Assembly: GCA_037974665.1 (NCBI GenBank)
Contig: CM075783.1
Coordinates: forward strand, 10,731,262-10,795,261
Source of the DNA: Ehretia macrophylla
Lineage: Eukaryota; Streptophyta; Magnoliopsida; Boraginales; Ehretiaceae
Direction: 5' to 3'
DNA: 64,000 nt
Shown: one piece after another, positions 35,054 through 48,363 of the stretch
Layout of the letters: each line of letters opens with the position of its first letter
Position numbering within the stretch: the stretch's first letter is position 1
The notes under the pieces: model-generated
Told to the model about the DNA's origin: nothing
What the model saw: the letters and a program-made list of their open reading frames with translations, nothing else
Databases searched by the model: none
Made by a program: the position numbers and the translations under genes

Positions 35054-37287
35054 ATGAATCCACTTGCTAGCATTCTCGATAAGAACTGTTTGACTGGACC
35101 AAATTTCGTTGACTGGCTCTGCAATTTGAAAATCATTTTGTGCTCTGAGAAAATTGAGTATGTCCTTGATGGTCTGCTTCTTGCTAAGGTGCCTGAAGAG
35201 GCGATTGAGGAAGAAGTGGAAACATTCAAGAAATGGCGTGATGATGCAATGAAAGCTAGGAGCTATGTCTTGGCTTCCATGACTAATGAGCTCTAACGCC
35301 AACATGAGGACATAGAAGATGTTACTGTCATCATCACACACTTGTAAGAGTTGTATGGTGTGAAGAATAGACTGACTAGATATGAGATATCTAGGGAATT
35401 GTTCCGGATGAGAATGGCTAAAGGATCAAATGTGAATGCACATGTTCTTAAGATGATCGGTTTAATCAAATGTCTTGAATCCTTGGATTTCCACATGGAT
35501 TCGAACTTGCAGACTGATATGATACTTCAATCCTTACCAAAATCATTCCACTCTTTTATCGTTAACTTCCAGATGAATGATATTGAGCGTTCTCTGCCCC
35601 AGCTCTTGAACATGATAGTTGTGTATCAAGGGCATAACAAGGGGAAATGAAAGGAGGTGGTCCTTGCATTAGCTTCTTCTTCAGCTAAGAAGTCGAAAAA
35701 GAAGAAAAATAAGAAGACACCTCAGGGCAAGCCTACTAGAGATGTGTCCAAGAAAAAGAAGGGAGCAGGAAAACAAGAAAAGTGTTTCCATTGTGAGAAT
35801 GAGGGACATTGGAAAAGGAATTGTCCTGAGTACCTCAAGAGTTTGAAAGGAAAATGAAAGGCTCTATCAGGTATGTCACATTTGCTCATGTTTGAAACTA
35901 ATCTTTCAATTAGCGCTGATTCTACTTCATAGGTGTTAGACACCGGTGCGACTCCTCACATTTGTACTTCTCTACAGGATCTAGAAAGAAGTAGACTTCT
36001 AGAAGAAGGTGACATGGTCTTGAAAGTAGGGAATGGAACAACTATTGTTGCACATGCTATTAGGACATGTTGTATTACAATGCCATCTAGTCATTCATTA
36101 GTATTGAACAATTGTTTGTTTTTACCGAGTGCCGTGAGGAACATTATTTCTATTTCTGCATTAGTTTTGGATGGTTATCGTTTTGACTTTTCTATTAATA
36201 GATGCATGTTTTACTTTAGAAATAAATATGTTAGTACTGGTAAACTAGTGAATGGACTTTACATACTTGATGTAAAGCATGATGGCAAAATTAATGACCA
36301 ATATAATATAAATACTATGAAAAGACCCAGAGATCTCATTAATCGTAAAAGGTTATAGCATTTGCGGCTACGCCACATAGGTGAGAAAATGATTGAGTAA
36401 TTGATAAAGGAAGGACTGGTCAACAATTGTGGGTCGGATCCATTCCCAACATATGAATCTTGTATTCTTGGAAAGATGACCAAAACTCATTTTGAAGGAC
36501 AAGGTCAACGGGCCACAAACCTTTTAGAATTAATACACACTGATGTATGTGGACCATTTAGTGAAATGGCCCAAGGAAGGTTTTACTACTTCATCACCTT
36601 TACCAATGATTTATCTAGGTATGGGTATGTGTATCTTATGAGACTCAAGTTAGAATCTTTTGAAAAGTTCAAGGAATTTAAGGCAGAAGTAGAAAATCAA
36701 ACTGGGAAAAGAATTAAAACACTGTGATCTGATTGTGGAGAAGAATACCTTAGTGATGAATTTCAAGCCTATCTCAAGGAGAATGGCATAATCACACAAT
36801 TGACTCTACCAGCTACCCCATAACTCAATGGTGTCTCTGAAAGGATAAATCGGACTATGTTGGACATGGTTCGATCCATGATGAGTTACATAGATCTCCC
36901 CATAAGTTTATGGGGACACGCCCTTCTTACAGCATTACATATCTTGAATAGGGTTACCTCAAAATCAATTTCAACTATACCATATGAGATATGGCACAAC
37001 AGGAAACCCAGTCTTAAGCATGTTAGGATTTGGGGTTGTCCTGCTTTCGTCAAGAAGTTGAAATCTGATAAATTAGAGGTCAAATCTGACAAGGTCAAGT
37101 TTATTGGCTATCCTAGAGATTCTCTAGGTTACAATATTTATTCCCCTACTGATCAAAGAGTGTTTGTAAGTAGACACGCCTTGTTCTTGGAAGAACAATT
37201 CATTCAAGAAGGAGGAATAAGAATAAAAGTAGGGCTCAGTGAAGAGGTCATTGAACTACCAACCAAACAACTTCAGGAAAATGAACC
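35054..37287 (+). pseudogene. Copia gag, protease and integrase (first part of polyprotein)
   Basis: One plus-strand frame holds gag (NFVDWLCNLKIIL, then LPKSFHSFIVNF), a basic region, and the zinc knuckle CFHCENEGHWKRNC (C-x2-C-x4-H-x4-C, about 35785-35825). Then come protease VLDTGATPHIC (about 35930), the integrase zinc region (HLRLRHIGEKM, CILGKMT), and the core (LELIHTDVCGPF; SDCGEEYLS; NGVSERINRT), ending in GCPAFVKKL and FIGYPRDSLGYNIY. In-frame stops lie at about 35294, 35345, 35648, 35855, 35930, 36356, 36398, 36725 and 36820; several fit CAA or CGA changed to TAA or TGA. The Athila element interrupts the codon row after GAACC, and the same frame resumes at 48364. Confidence 0.9.
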
Positions 37288-38968
37288 TGATGCGATCGGG
37301 TTGTGCGTTAAAATGTGTGCAAAATAAACTAAGTTAAAATACCCGCAAGTGCACGGATCTTTGTAGTGTAGTATGCTATGAGTGCATAATTGTACCACAG
37401 AGAAGCTCGCTAGTTTAAATTAGTGAAGTAGTGTGAAAGTGTTAAAGCGCTTAAGTGACAAATCGCAAGGTGGGTTTGAGTAACGTGAGAAAAATGTAAA
37501 CTAAATTAAACTAACTAAATTATCTAATTATACTGAGTATTAGTGGAATACGAGAGGTGGTGATCTAGGGGTTTGAACATGTAAATGAGGCAATTAATAT
37601 AGGTTCAATATCTAGTTTATCTAATTTTGCAAGGGCTTAAGCTACAAGCATACACCCGGTTAAGCTAAAAGGTATAGATCTAGTTAATCTACTTAGCTTA
37701 TTTTAACCAAGTACAACAAGGCAAACTAAACTAAGGAATTAACCTTATAGTTAGAACCTATGGTACAACCTATAGTTTCATGGAGTCTATGGTACAACCT
37801 ATAGACTCATGATTAAAACAATTATATGGCACTAAAGTAACGCATTCATAATATTAACTACAAGTATTATATTTATGAAGCGAAAGTAAAGCAATCATAA
37901 CGTCTACTTAAAAACATTACATATGAAATACTGAATTAAAACAAGCCATACATTGCAATATGAATTGAATAAACTATATCCGAGACCATATATTAAAATA
38001 CTATCATTTACAATATTCACCCCTAGATATCAATCTACTCAGACATAAATGAATACAAGTTATGTAAATAAAAGAGAGTCAAGAAAGGCTCCCCCATATT
38101 GACGAACGCGTATTTCTGATTCCCAAAATTTGAGCAGAGGTCCGATGCAAAATAGCTATTCAGACGGAGCTAATTTCCCCCGAATAAGAACTATTAGGGA
38201 TGAGTTTCTGTCGAATAAGAGCTTTCCTATTAAAAGCTATTCGAGTAGAACCTCTCCCGGATAATAAATACTTGGGTTGGACTTCCCCCTAAAAGTAGCT
38301 ATTCGGGCAAAATTTTCCCGAATAAGAGCTACCTAGGTGGGACTTCCCCCGTATTCTACTACTACATAATTAACTAAAACTAAAATTTAAAACTAAATAG
38401 AATTAACTCAGAATTATATCAAAAATATTGATAATACTCCAAAATTAACTCTAGAATTCTCAAAGGGTTGAAGCTCTATTTATAGGCAAAATTCTGAAAT
38501 AGTTGACTCTTTTCCGTTTGTTGATTTTAACCAGATTGTTGACCGCAACATTTTTTGGTGTTTTTCACTGTTTTGACCCTCCAAACGATAAAATTTGGCT
38601 CAAATCATGCCGCACGCAGGAGTCCTGCGTTTTGCTCAAAATGTTGTTTCTACCCGAAAAACTGATATGATTTGCCAAAAATGGACATGGGTCATTATTT
38701 AAGATCATCTGGATCAATGTTCCGAGTCAGATTTCGTGCTAGTTTCAGCCAAGTTTATTTTCTATGAGCTTCATTCTTCAACCGCTTCTCGTGCTTCCCG
38801 ATTCTTACTTCTTGACTTGCAATTTGGATTATTTCGGGCCTAATTCTTCACTTTTCAGTATTTTCCTAAATTGCATTGAAAGTATCAAAGTGTTGCATTT
38901 ATTCCAGAGTTAAGATGCAAATGCAGTACAAATATCATAGTTTGAGTGCTGCAAATACAGTCACATCA
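37288..38968 (-). repeat. 3' LTR of nested Athila element
   Basis: On the plus strand it runs from TGATGCGATCGGG to GTCACATCA. A minus-strand TATA box, CTATAAATAG, lies at 38476-38485. Downstream of it (38105-38350) is an array of ATTCGGG/CCCGAAT hairpins. It aligns end to end with 46691-48363. Confidence 0.9.
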
Positions 38969-38983
38969 ATATCCCCAAACCTA
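38969..38983 (-). other. Polypurine tract of nested Athila element
   Basis: The minus strand reads AGGTTTGGGGATAT directly next to the 3' LTR, the Athila-type primer of plus-strand synthesis. Confidence 0.75.
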
Positions 38984-40736
38984 AACATTACTTGTCCTCA
39001 AGCAAGACTGTGTTTAAAACATATTCAAAGTGAAATTTTGCATAATTTTTACAAGTCAAAAACAGATGCAAAAATCTATCCTAACTTTTTGTCAAACAAA
39101 GTCCAAAAATTAATCATGAGAAATGCAATCTACTATCTTAAACCTATTCAGCAGTTAATGATAAACATGATAAGAGAACATTTTGCAAATTTTTCTCAAA
39201 TAGGTACTCTTATTGGAAATCGACTATTAATTGCTTCGGGATACATATTTAGAAGTAAACTAAGCAGATTAAGTTTATACAATTCTCAACTTTCATGTTA
39301 TGCGAACAGATTGGACCTTGATATTCTTACCTACATTTGTAATCAAACTCTTGATCATGCCTTAACCTTTTAACATTTGCCAAAAATATAAAAGTACAAC
39401 TAATAATACCTCTATATAGTGTTCAGTTTCCTTTGCTTTCTGAATATCCCATGTAGCGGGTTTTAAGGCCAACAACCCCCCGCCATTATGACTGAGGTTG
39501 CCAGGTTTCAAAGGGACCCCTATGTGCCTTAATCACCCGAGATATTCAGGCTTGAAACCTTACACTATAGCACATATCCCAAATTACAATATCTAGGATA
39601 GTGGTGCTTAGAGATTTACAGCATATTTACACCAAAAATTTTATTCAACAGTAAATGTATGTATAACTCTTTTTTTTTTTCTTTTTCTATTTGTTTTTCA
39701 TTGTTTTCTTTGTTGTTTTTTTTTCTTTTTTTTTTCTTTTTCTTCTTTTTTTTTAGAGTGTACATACAGACAAAATAACATAACATATTGTACAGAAATG
39801 GCATAAGGGTTCAGGTTTCAATCACAAGAAGTTCTTATAATAAGCGGTAATCCTATCTCAGTCCTTTCATAATCACATAGCTATCAATTGAAGAAAAGAA
39901 AAACAGCTAGGTTTACTTATGGATACAATACCCCAAAGTTTTTCTTATAGAGTTTCCTCAGAGTTTTTCACAATACATAGCTAACAATAAAAGTTCTCAA
40001 ATCATCTTCCTTTAAATAAGTAAGATAGCAAATACTCTTTCTCATGAACACAAATAGTGTATTTCTCGCATATTTTGAAAAAGATTTTCATGAAATACAT
40101 GCACCCCCACACTGAAACTTTGCTTGTCCTCAAGCAAATAACAATGTAAGACAGTGAGAATGTAATATGCAAGAAAGAATATAATGACAAATGCTACATC
40201 CCCAAACCTATGGTTTGCTTACTCTACAGCGCATGTTGATCAGGTATAAAGGGAAATGTAGTAAGGAAAGGTATCACCTGATGGGAAGCATTTTTATGTT
40301 GATGTCAAAGCCTTTTTACTAACTTTTACCAAAAGATGTATCATTCTGCAATTAAAAATTAGTAGAAAAAATATTTTACAGATTATCATCAACACAACAA
40401 AAAAAAAAAAAGTTAGTTATACTAAAAATAATCAAACAAATATATAGGGGAGAAATCAAAAAGAAATATGGTCATGAAAAATAACTAATATACTAAGCAA
40501 ATAATTTAACTACCCGGACCATTTAACCTCTTTTCTGGGGGTCAAGAGTTATCTATAAAAACAAAGACAAAGTAAATACAGAAGACTAAGGAAATCATAA
40601 AATCACACAGACAAAGGAAAATAAACACACATAAGCATTTTAAAAATCTAGGTTACCTCCTAGTAGCACTAAGTTTAACGTGTTCAGCTATACGGTTGTG
40701 CTAAGTTGTAATGCCTTTAGCTTGGCAGAATCTCAT
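38984..40736 (-). other. Athila 3' region without a third ORF
   Basis: No coding sequence was recognised between the integrase end and the polypurine tract. TCCTCAAGCAA occurs at 38996-39006 and 40128-40138; its complement precedes the polypurine tract of the 12198 Athila. A T-rich CTTTTT tract fills about 39668-39755. ACCATTTAACCTC near 40518 is shared with the internal region of the 6185 element. Confidence 0.6.
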
Positions 40737-43700
40737 TTATGGAATGCCTGTAAGGTCCTGAAGTTCTACAGATTCAACTTCATGAGGAACCATATTTGGA
40801 TTGAATGCATGTTTCAATCTTTGTCCATTGACTGTGATGACATGCCCATCTATGGGATTTTTAATTAAGATAACTCCAAAAGGATATACTTTAAGCACTT
40901 CATAAGGACCAGCCCATCTTGTTCTTAACTTTCTTGGGAAGAACTTCAATTTACAGTTAAACAAATAAATTTTATCAGAAGGAAAGAAGGTTTTTCTTAA
41001 AATAGATTTATCATGAATTCTCTTCATTCTCTCTTTGTAGAGTTTGGCATTCTCATAAGCTTCGAAACGAAGCTCTTCCAATTCACTCAACGCCAACTTC
41101 CTGCCTTCACCTGTCTGTTGTAAGTCAAAGTTTAGGGCCTTAATAGCCCAAAAGGCTTTAAGCTCTAATTCAACAGGAAGGTGGCAAGCTTTACCGTATA
41201 CTAATCTATACGGGGACATACCGATGGGAGTTTTGAAAGTAGTATAGTAAGCCCATAATGCATCATGCAGACGACTTGACCAATCTTTGCGATCGGGCCT
41301 AACCGTTTTCTGAAGAATTGACTTAATCTCTCTATTTGATACCCCCACTTGCCCACTTGTTTGTGGGTGGTAAGGTGTTGCTATCTTGTGGTGGACAGAG
41401 TATTTTTTCAATAAGGCTTCTAGTGTCATGTGACGGAAATGCTGTCCTCCGTCACTTATAAGTACACGTGGCACCCCGAATCGAGAAAAGATGTTCTCTT
41501 TAATGAACTTGACCACAACTTTGTGGTCATTGGTTCGGGTTGCCACTGCTTCTACCTAATTGGACACATAGTCCACACCAACAAGAATATAAGAATAGCC
41601 TGAGGAAGGAGGGAAGGGACCCATGAAGTCTATACCCCACACATCGAATATTTCACAAATGAGAATGGGTGTAAGGGGTATCATGTCCCTGCTTGAGATA
41701 GAGCCAGCTTGTTGACATTGTGGGCAATTTTTACACATTTGCTGGGCATCTTTGAAAAGAGTGGGCCAAAAGAACTCACTTTGAAGGACTTTGGCAGCAG
41801 TCATTTTTCCTCCAAAATGTCCATCACATGCTTCAGAGTAGCAGAATTGAAGTATGCTGTCAAATTCTTCCTCAGGTACACATCTCCTAATGACCTGATC
41901 GGCACAAATCTTGAAAAGATAGGGATCTTCCCAGATAAAGTACTTGACTTGTGCCCTGAACTGTTCCTTTTCTCTTTTACCCGAGTGAGTTGAAAACTCT
42001 TAGGCAGCCAAAAAATTGACAAAGTGGGCATACCACGGGGTCTTATGTGAGATGGCAAAAAGTTGTTCATCAGGGAACGTGTCTTTGAAAGGCAAAAAGT
42101 CAATAAGAGAATCACATATAAGACGTGATAGATGATCGGCGACGAAATTCTCGCTTCCTTTCTTGTCCTTGATCTCAAGGTCGAACTCTTGAAGGAGTAA
42201 TAGCCAACGGATTAGATGGGGCTTTGTATCCTTTTTGGTCAGTAAATACCGCAAAGCCGCATGGTCTGTGTATACTATTACTTTGGATCCTAGGATATAG
42301 GGTCTAAATTTGTCCAATGAGAACACTACAACCAGAAATTCCTTTTCAGTGGTTGTATAATTCTTTTGTGCATCGTCCAACATTTTGCTGGCATAGTATA
42401 TCACGGTAGGAAGTTTATCCCTACGCTGTCCTAATACAGCTCCCATGCATAGTCTGATGCATCGCACATTATCTCAAATGGGATATTGTAGTCAAGAGGT
42501 TAGATGATAGGAGCAGAAGATAGTAAGGATTTAAGTTTCTCAAAAGCTTCTGAGCTCTTGTCATCAAATTTGAACTCAGTATCATTTGCTAGAAGACTAG
42601 AGAGTGGTCGGGCTATATGGCTAAAATCCTTGATGAAACGTCGATAAAAACCGGCGTGACCAAAGAATGATCGGATATCACGCACCGTTTTGGGTGCGGG
42701 TAGCTTTTCTATTAGCTCAACTTTGGCTGGGTCTACATGGATTCTATCCTGTGTAACAACATGACCCAGAACTATACCTTGCATAACCATGAAGTGGCTC
42801 TTTTCCCAACTTAGAACCAAATTTATTTCAACGCATCGGTCTTGCACTAGAGAAAGGTATGTGAGGCACTCCTCGAAGGTAGTTCCAAATATTGAGAAGT
42901 CATCCATGAAGACTTCCAAGAACTTTTCGATCATGTCTGAGAAGAGAGCCATCACACATCTTTGAAACATTGCAGGAGCGTTGCAAAGACTGAAAGGCAT
43001 GCGTCGGAATGCAAAGGTCCTATAAGGGCATATGAAAGTAGTCTTTTCCTGATCTTCAGGAAAGACTGGGATTTGGTTATAACCTGAATACCTATCCATA
43101 AAGCAGTAGTAGCCTTGTCCGGCTACTCTATCTAAGACTTGGTCGAGGAAGGGTAAAGAAAAGTGGTATTTTCTAGTTTTGGAATTGAGCTTTCTATAGT
43201 CAATGCATACACGCCACCCTGTTGTGGTACATGTAGAAATTAGCTCACCTTTATCATTCAGAACCACAGTAATCCCAGATTTCTTTGATACCACTTGTCC
43301 CGGACTTACCCATGGACTGTCAAAAATCAGGTATATAATACCCGTATCAAGTAACTTGATAATCTCTTTGTGGATGAAATCACCCATCTTTGGGTTTAGT
43401 CTTCTCTGAAATTCTAGAGAATGAATAATTCCTTCCTCGAGATGAATTTTGTGCATACACACAGAAGGATCAATGTCTTTCAAGTTAGAAATCGTCCAAC
43501 CTATCGCTTGTTTATGGGTACTTAGGACCTTTAACAGTCTGTCTTCATGCTCGGGAGTCAAATTCGAGGCAATGATGACTGGAAGAGTCTCATCAGGTCC
43601 TAAGTAAGCATACTTAAGATGTTGGGGCAAGGTTTTGAGTTCCAAAACTGGTAGGGACTCAATTGGGGGACAGTCTGAAACTTCAAGGAAATGAGTTGTT

Positions 43701-44549
43701 ACTTGATCATCCTTATTTGGATCAACAACAATGGAAGCGGAGGCGACCATTTCAGGAAAAATATCGCATTCATACAAAAGTTGTTCTAACTTGGCTATTT
43801 CTTGATTATGAGTTAGAATCGATTGGGAAAACTCATCTATACATGAGTGAATGGTATCAACATGGAAGCATTCTTCTTCCTCATCTTGATTCAATTTGTT
43901 GGCTGTATCAGCAACCTTTAGCTTAGTTCTCATGTTCCCAAATGTTAGTTCTATCATACCCGTGTTACAATAGATAACAACATCAGTTGTTGCTAGGAAT
44001 GGTCTGCCTAGTAAAATAGGAGTGGTATTTTTGTTATCAGAGCCTAAGTCCATATCTAACACAATGGAGTCCCTTGGGAACAAGAATTCTCCTACTCTAA
44101 CAATCACATATTCTACAATACCTCAAGGTCTTTGCTCAGATCTATCTTCCAGTTGGAGGGTCACATTAGTCGGTGTTAATACTCCAAGACCTAACATTTG
44201 GTAGACTGTGTGAAGGATGAGGTTAACACTAGATCCTAAGTCTAGCAAGGCGTTTTCTATGCGTTGGTTATTAATTAAGCATGGAATGGTGAAAGCTCCT
44301 GGGTCACTGCACTTCTGAGGCAATCCTCTAGTGCAGATATTGCTAACATTTTCAGTAAGATGAACCTTCTTAGGAATGGAGTTGGTCCGTCTCTTTTTCA
44401 CACACAAATCCTTCAGAAATTTGGCATAGGCTGGAATCTGTTGTATTTCCTCAACTAATGGCAAATTGATCTTAATATCTTTCAGATGCTCTAAGACCTT
44501 GAGTTGTTTAGGATCATCAGTCGGCTTTGGACGAGATAGAGCTGTGGGA
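40737..44549 (-). pseudogene. Athila pro-pol, minus strand
   Basis: Domains in order on the minus strand: protease ALLDLGSSVNLI (about 44240), RT (SPGQVVSKKSG, CIDYRKLNSK, FMDRYSGYNQI, FMDDFSIFG near 42900, LGHVVT), RNase H (MCDASDYA, then [17 protein letters not shown]), integrase zinc region (CKNCPQC), and core ([31 protein letters not shown]). The C-terminal part continues to a stop at 40737. A base is missing near 42447 in RNase H, shifting the frame. In-frame stops occur at about 44120, 42498, 42000 and 41554. RT catalytic aspartates are intact. Compared with the plus-strand Athila at 12198, order and size are the same. Confidence 0.9.
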
Positions 44550-46207
44550 AAAGGTGCTCGTGAGGATGGTTCAACTATAGGCTCCACCGTTAGGTTTTTA
44601 TTTCTACAGTAGTCTTGATTATCTTTGCTTAAAACCTCAATCTCAGATTCCTCAAATTCCTCAATTTCTTTTGGAATATCCCTAACCGTTTCTCTAACCT
44701 GGTTATCAATGGTTTTCCCACTCTTAAGGGTAACTATAGCCTTGGCCTGTTCTTGTACTATCTCAGTTTGGAAAGTACTACACTGTCCTCGTAGATTTAC
44801 CATGGTTTGAGATGAAAGCTTACCCTCGTCTCTCTTACTTAAAGTTTGGGCCATCTGTCCAATTTGTCCTTCAAGTTTAGCAATAGACTGTTGCTGAACT
44901 TGGAACATTTGCATAAGTTTGTCAAATTTGTCATCAGATGATGACTATGTAGGAGGAAGAGCTGGGACATTGTTCCATTGTGTTCTGAACGGATTGTCCT
45001 GTTGGACTGGGTAGTAACCAGGAGGGTTGTTATTTTATGGCCTCTGATATTGCTGTTGAGGGAATCGATTGTCAACATTTCCCTGCTAACTTTGTTGATG
45101 AAGCTCATAGTTTCCTTGTCTTTTCTGATATTGATGTTGAGGAAACTGAGTCTCTTGATTCCCTTGTCGCCACGAAAATGCGGGATTGTCTCGCCAACCT
45201 GAATTATACGTGTTAGAATACGGATTGTAAGTCCTTGTATATCCTTAGGTGGCACAGACTTGTTCTTGCATGAATTCAGGAAATTGTGAACCGATTGGAC
45301 AGTCCAGAGTAGAGTGATCTACTGCAGAACATACGGTACAAACTTCCGTGATCTGAGGAGCTGAAGAAGAAGAAGACCCTAGAGAGATGAATTTTTCTAA
45401 TTGCTGTGCTAGGGCATCTACTTTATCAGTCAATTGGGAATTGGAGCTAGAGTTAACTTCAAACAATGCCCTCTTTTGGGGATTATGGGTGCTCTTACTT
45501 TCTCTGTCATCAGCAGTGTTTTGGAGAGAGTCTTCAGCAATATTTTCTATTCTTCTCCAAGCTTCGTCCGCTGTGAGGTTATAGAAACCTCCATTGCTCA
45601 TTGCATTAACTATCATCTTATTATGAGGGGTAAGACCTTTGAAGAAATAATGCAAGAGTTCGGGACGATCAAACCCATGATGAGGACACTGATTCTTAAG
45701 ATCGTTAAACTTTTTCCACGATTCATGAAATGGCTCTAAGTCTGACTGTGCGAATGTCATGATGTCTGTTCGTAGAGTAGTAGTCTTAGCCATTAGGAAG
45801 AACCTATGTAAAATTTTTTGAATAAGTTCTTCCCAGGAAGTGATCACTCATGCGTCTAGATGATTTAGCCACTGTTTGGCTTTATCTTTCAATGAAAAGG
45901 GAAACAGACACAGGTGAATATTTTCACAGCTCACATTAGGAATGTGAAGCGTTGTGCATACTTTAATGAATTGCATGATGTGAGCATGAGGATTTTCATT
46001 GCTTTTTCCATAGAAGGAAGGAAACATTGAAATAGTCCCTGTTTTGAGCTCAAAATTTATATTGCCAAGAGCCGGTGGGGCTATGGCAAATTCAGGATCA
46101 AAATCACCCGGTGAAAAATGTTGACGTAAAGTCATCGGTTGGTTCACAAGTTGATTAACAAGCTGAGCTATAGGAAGAGGCGGGATATTTACTTCTTGAT
46201 CCGCCAT
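44550..46207 (-). pseudogene. Athila gag, minus strand
   Basis: From ATG at 46207 the frame encodes MADQEVNIPPLPIAQLVNQ and then the gag core (FYGKSNENPHAHIMQF, CLFPFSLKDKAKQWLNHL; WEELIQKILHRFF; YFFKGL). The zinc knuckle CTVCSAVDHSTLDC (C-x2-C-x4-H-x4-C) is near 45300-45340. An asparagine/glutamine-rich stretch and a charged helix (FQVQQQSIAKLEGQIGQMAQ) follow. In-frame stops lie at about 45848, 45245, 45087, 45023 and 44945; most fit CAA/CAG changed to TAA/TAG. The start is chosen because it opens the frame 20-30 codons before the conserved gag core and 0.5 kb after the primer site. Confidence 0.85.
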
Positions 46208-46666
46208 TGGGAATTATAACTTCCTACGCAAATTTTTCTCGAGCTCAGGATCAAACGGGGCAAGTTTTGGATCCAAAGAACGACGCCCGTGCATACAACG
46301 ACTTATAAACTTTAAATACGAAATAAAATTACAAGATTAAAAATACTAATATACTTTACAAGTAGTAATAGATAAAAAAAAAATTCATTGATCAAATAAA
46401 TCATTAAAATGACTCATTTCTCAATCTTTAAAATTTTCCAATTTTTTTTCTTTTTATATATTTATTATTATTTTTTAAATTTTTTTTAATTTTATTATTT
46501 TATTTTTTTTATTTTTTATTTTTATATTATTTTTATATTTTTTATTATTTTATTATTATTATTTATTATTATTATTATTTTTTATTTTTTTAAAATAAAG
46601 CGAATAAAATAAACACTTTAAAAAAGTTCACAAATACTTTTATCAATAACTAAACTATATAGTGCT
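46208..46666 (-). other. Athila leader between primer site and gag
   Basis: No gene was seen. The segment is very A/T-rich, with long runs of T and TTA on the plus strand at about 46440-46590. Confidence 0.6.
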
Positions 46667-46684
46667 TCCCCGGCAACGGCATCA
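46667..46684 (-). promoter_or_regulatory. Primer binding site, tRNA-Asp type, mutated
   Basis: The minus strand reads TGATGCCGTTGCCGGGGA. It differs in two bases (TGAT for TGGC) from the complement of tRNA-Asp. It is 6 bases inside the 5' LTR. Confidence 0.8.
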
Positions 46685-46690
46685 AAAACT

Positions 46691-48363
46691 TGATGCGATC
46701 GGGTTGTGCGTTAAAATATACGCAAAATAACCAAGTTAAAATACCCGCAAGTGCACGGATCTTTGTAGTGTAGTGTGCTTTGAGTGCAGAATCGTACCAC
46801 AGGGAAGCTCGCTAGTTTAAGTTAGTGAAGTAGTGTGAAAGTGTTAAAGCGCTTAAGTGACAAATCGCAAGGTGGTTTGAGTAACGTGCGATAAATGTAA
46901 ACTAAATTAAACTAACTAAATTATCTAAGTTATACTAAGTATTAGTGGAATAGGAGATGTGGTGATCTAGGAGTTTGAACATGTAAATGAGACAATTAAT
47001 ATAGGTTCGATATCTAGTTTATCTAATTCTGCAAGGGCTTAAACTACAAGCATACACCCGGTTAAGCTAAAAGCTATAGACTTAGTTAATCTACTTAGCT
47101 TATTTTAACCAAGTATAACAAGGCAAACTAAACTAAGGAATTAACCTTACAGATAGAAACTATGGTACAACCTATAGTTTCATGGAGTCTATGGTACAAC
47201 CTAGAGACTCATGATTAAAATAATTATATAGCACTAAAGTAACGCATTCAGAATATTAACTATAAGTATAATATTTATGAAGCAAAAGTAAAGCAATCAT
47301 AACGTCTACTTAAAAGCATTACGTATGAAATACTGAATTAAAACAAGTCATACATTGCAATATGAATTGAATAAACTATATCCGAGACCATATATTAAAA
47401 TACTATCATTTACAATATTCACCCCTAGATATCAATCTACTCAGACAAAAATGAATACGAGTTATGTAAATAAAAGAGAGTCAAGAAAGGCTTCCCCATA
47501 TTGACGAACACGTATTTCTAATTTCTGAAATTTGAGCAAAAGTCCGACGCAAAATAGCTATTCGGGCGGAGCTAATTTCCCCCGAATAAGAACTATTAGA
47601 GATGAGTTTCCCCCGAATAAGAGCTTTTCTATTAAAAGCTATTCGGGCAGAACCTCCCCCGGATATAACTACTTGGGTCGGACTTCCCCCTAAAAGTAGC
47701 TATTCGGGCAAAATTTTCCCGAATAAGAGCTACCTAGGCAGGACTTCCCCTGTATTCCACTACTACTTAGTTAACTAAAACTAAAATTTAAAACTAAATA
47801 GAATTAACTCGGAATTATATCAAAAATATTGATAATACTCCAAAATTAACTCTACAATTCTCAAAGGGTTAAAGCTCTATTTATAGGCAATATTCTGAAA
47901 TAGTTGACTTTTTTGCATTTGTTGACTTTGACCGGATTGTTGATCGCGGCATTTTCGGGCATTTTTTACTGTTTTAACCCTCCAAATAATAGAATTTGGC
48001 TAAAATCACGCCACGCGCATTCATTTTGCTCAGAAGGCTATTTCTACCCGAAAAACTGATATGATTTGCCAAAAAGGACATGGATCACTATTTGATATCA
48101 TCTGGGTCAATGTTACGAATCTGATTTCGTGCTAGTTTCAGCCAAGTTTATTTTCTATGAGCTTCATTCTTCAACCGCTTCTCGTGCTTCTCAATTCTTA
48201 CTTCTTGACTTGTAATTTGGGTCATTTCGGGCCTGATTCTTCACTTTTCAGTATTTTCCTACATTGCATCGAAAGTATCACAAAGTGTTGCATTTATTCC
48301 AGAGTTAAGATGCAAATGCAGTACAAATATCATGGTTTAAGTGCTGCAAATACAGTCACATCA
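46691..48363 (-). repeat. 5' LTR of nested Athila element
   Basis: It matches 37288-38968 from TGATGCGATCGGG to ACAGTCACATCA, with scattered substitutions. The TATA box (minus) is at 47877-47886, with the hairpin array at about 47545-47755. Confidence 0.9.

Larger units (their letters stand above)
37288..48363 (-). mobile_element. Athila-like element nested in copia pol
   Basis: The element has LTRs at 37288-38968 and 46691-48363, a tRNA-Asp-type primer site, gag-pol on the minus strand and a polypurine tract beside the left LTR. GAACC on both sides (37283-37287 and 48364-48368) is a perfect target duplication. It lacks the third ORF seen in the 12198 element. Stops and one frameshift inactivate it. 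It belongs to a different LTR family from the 12198 element. Confidence 0.9.

Noticed and set aside
38105-38350. CRISPR-like repeat array
   Set aside because: Units are degenerate, palindromic and lie inside an LTR of a plant retrotransposon, with no spacer structure.
38876-39373. 165-residue plus-strand open frame
   Set aside because: It crosses the end of the Athila LTR and the polypurine tract, opposite to the element's strand, and has no known motif.
48157-48363. N-terminal part of the open frame starting at 48157
   Set aside because: This part is Athila LTR; only the sequence from 48364 is copia pol.
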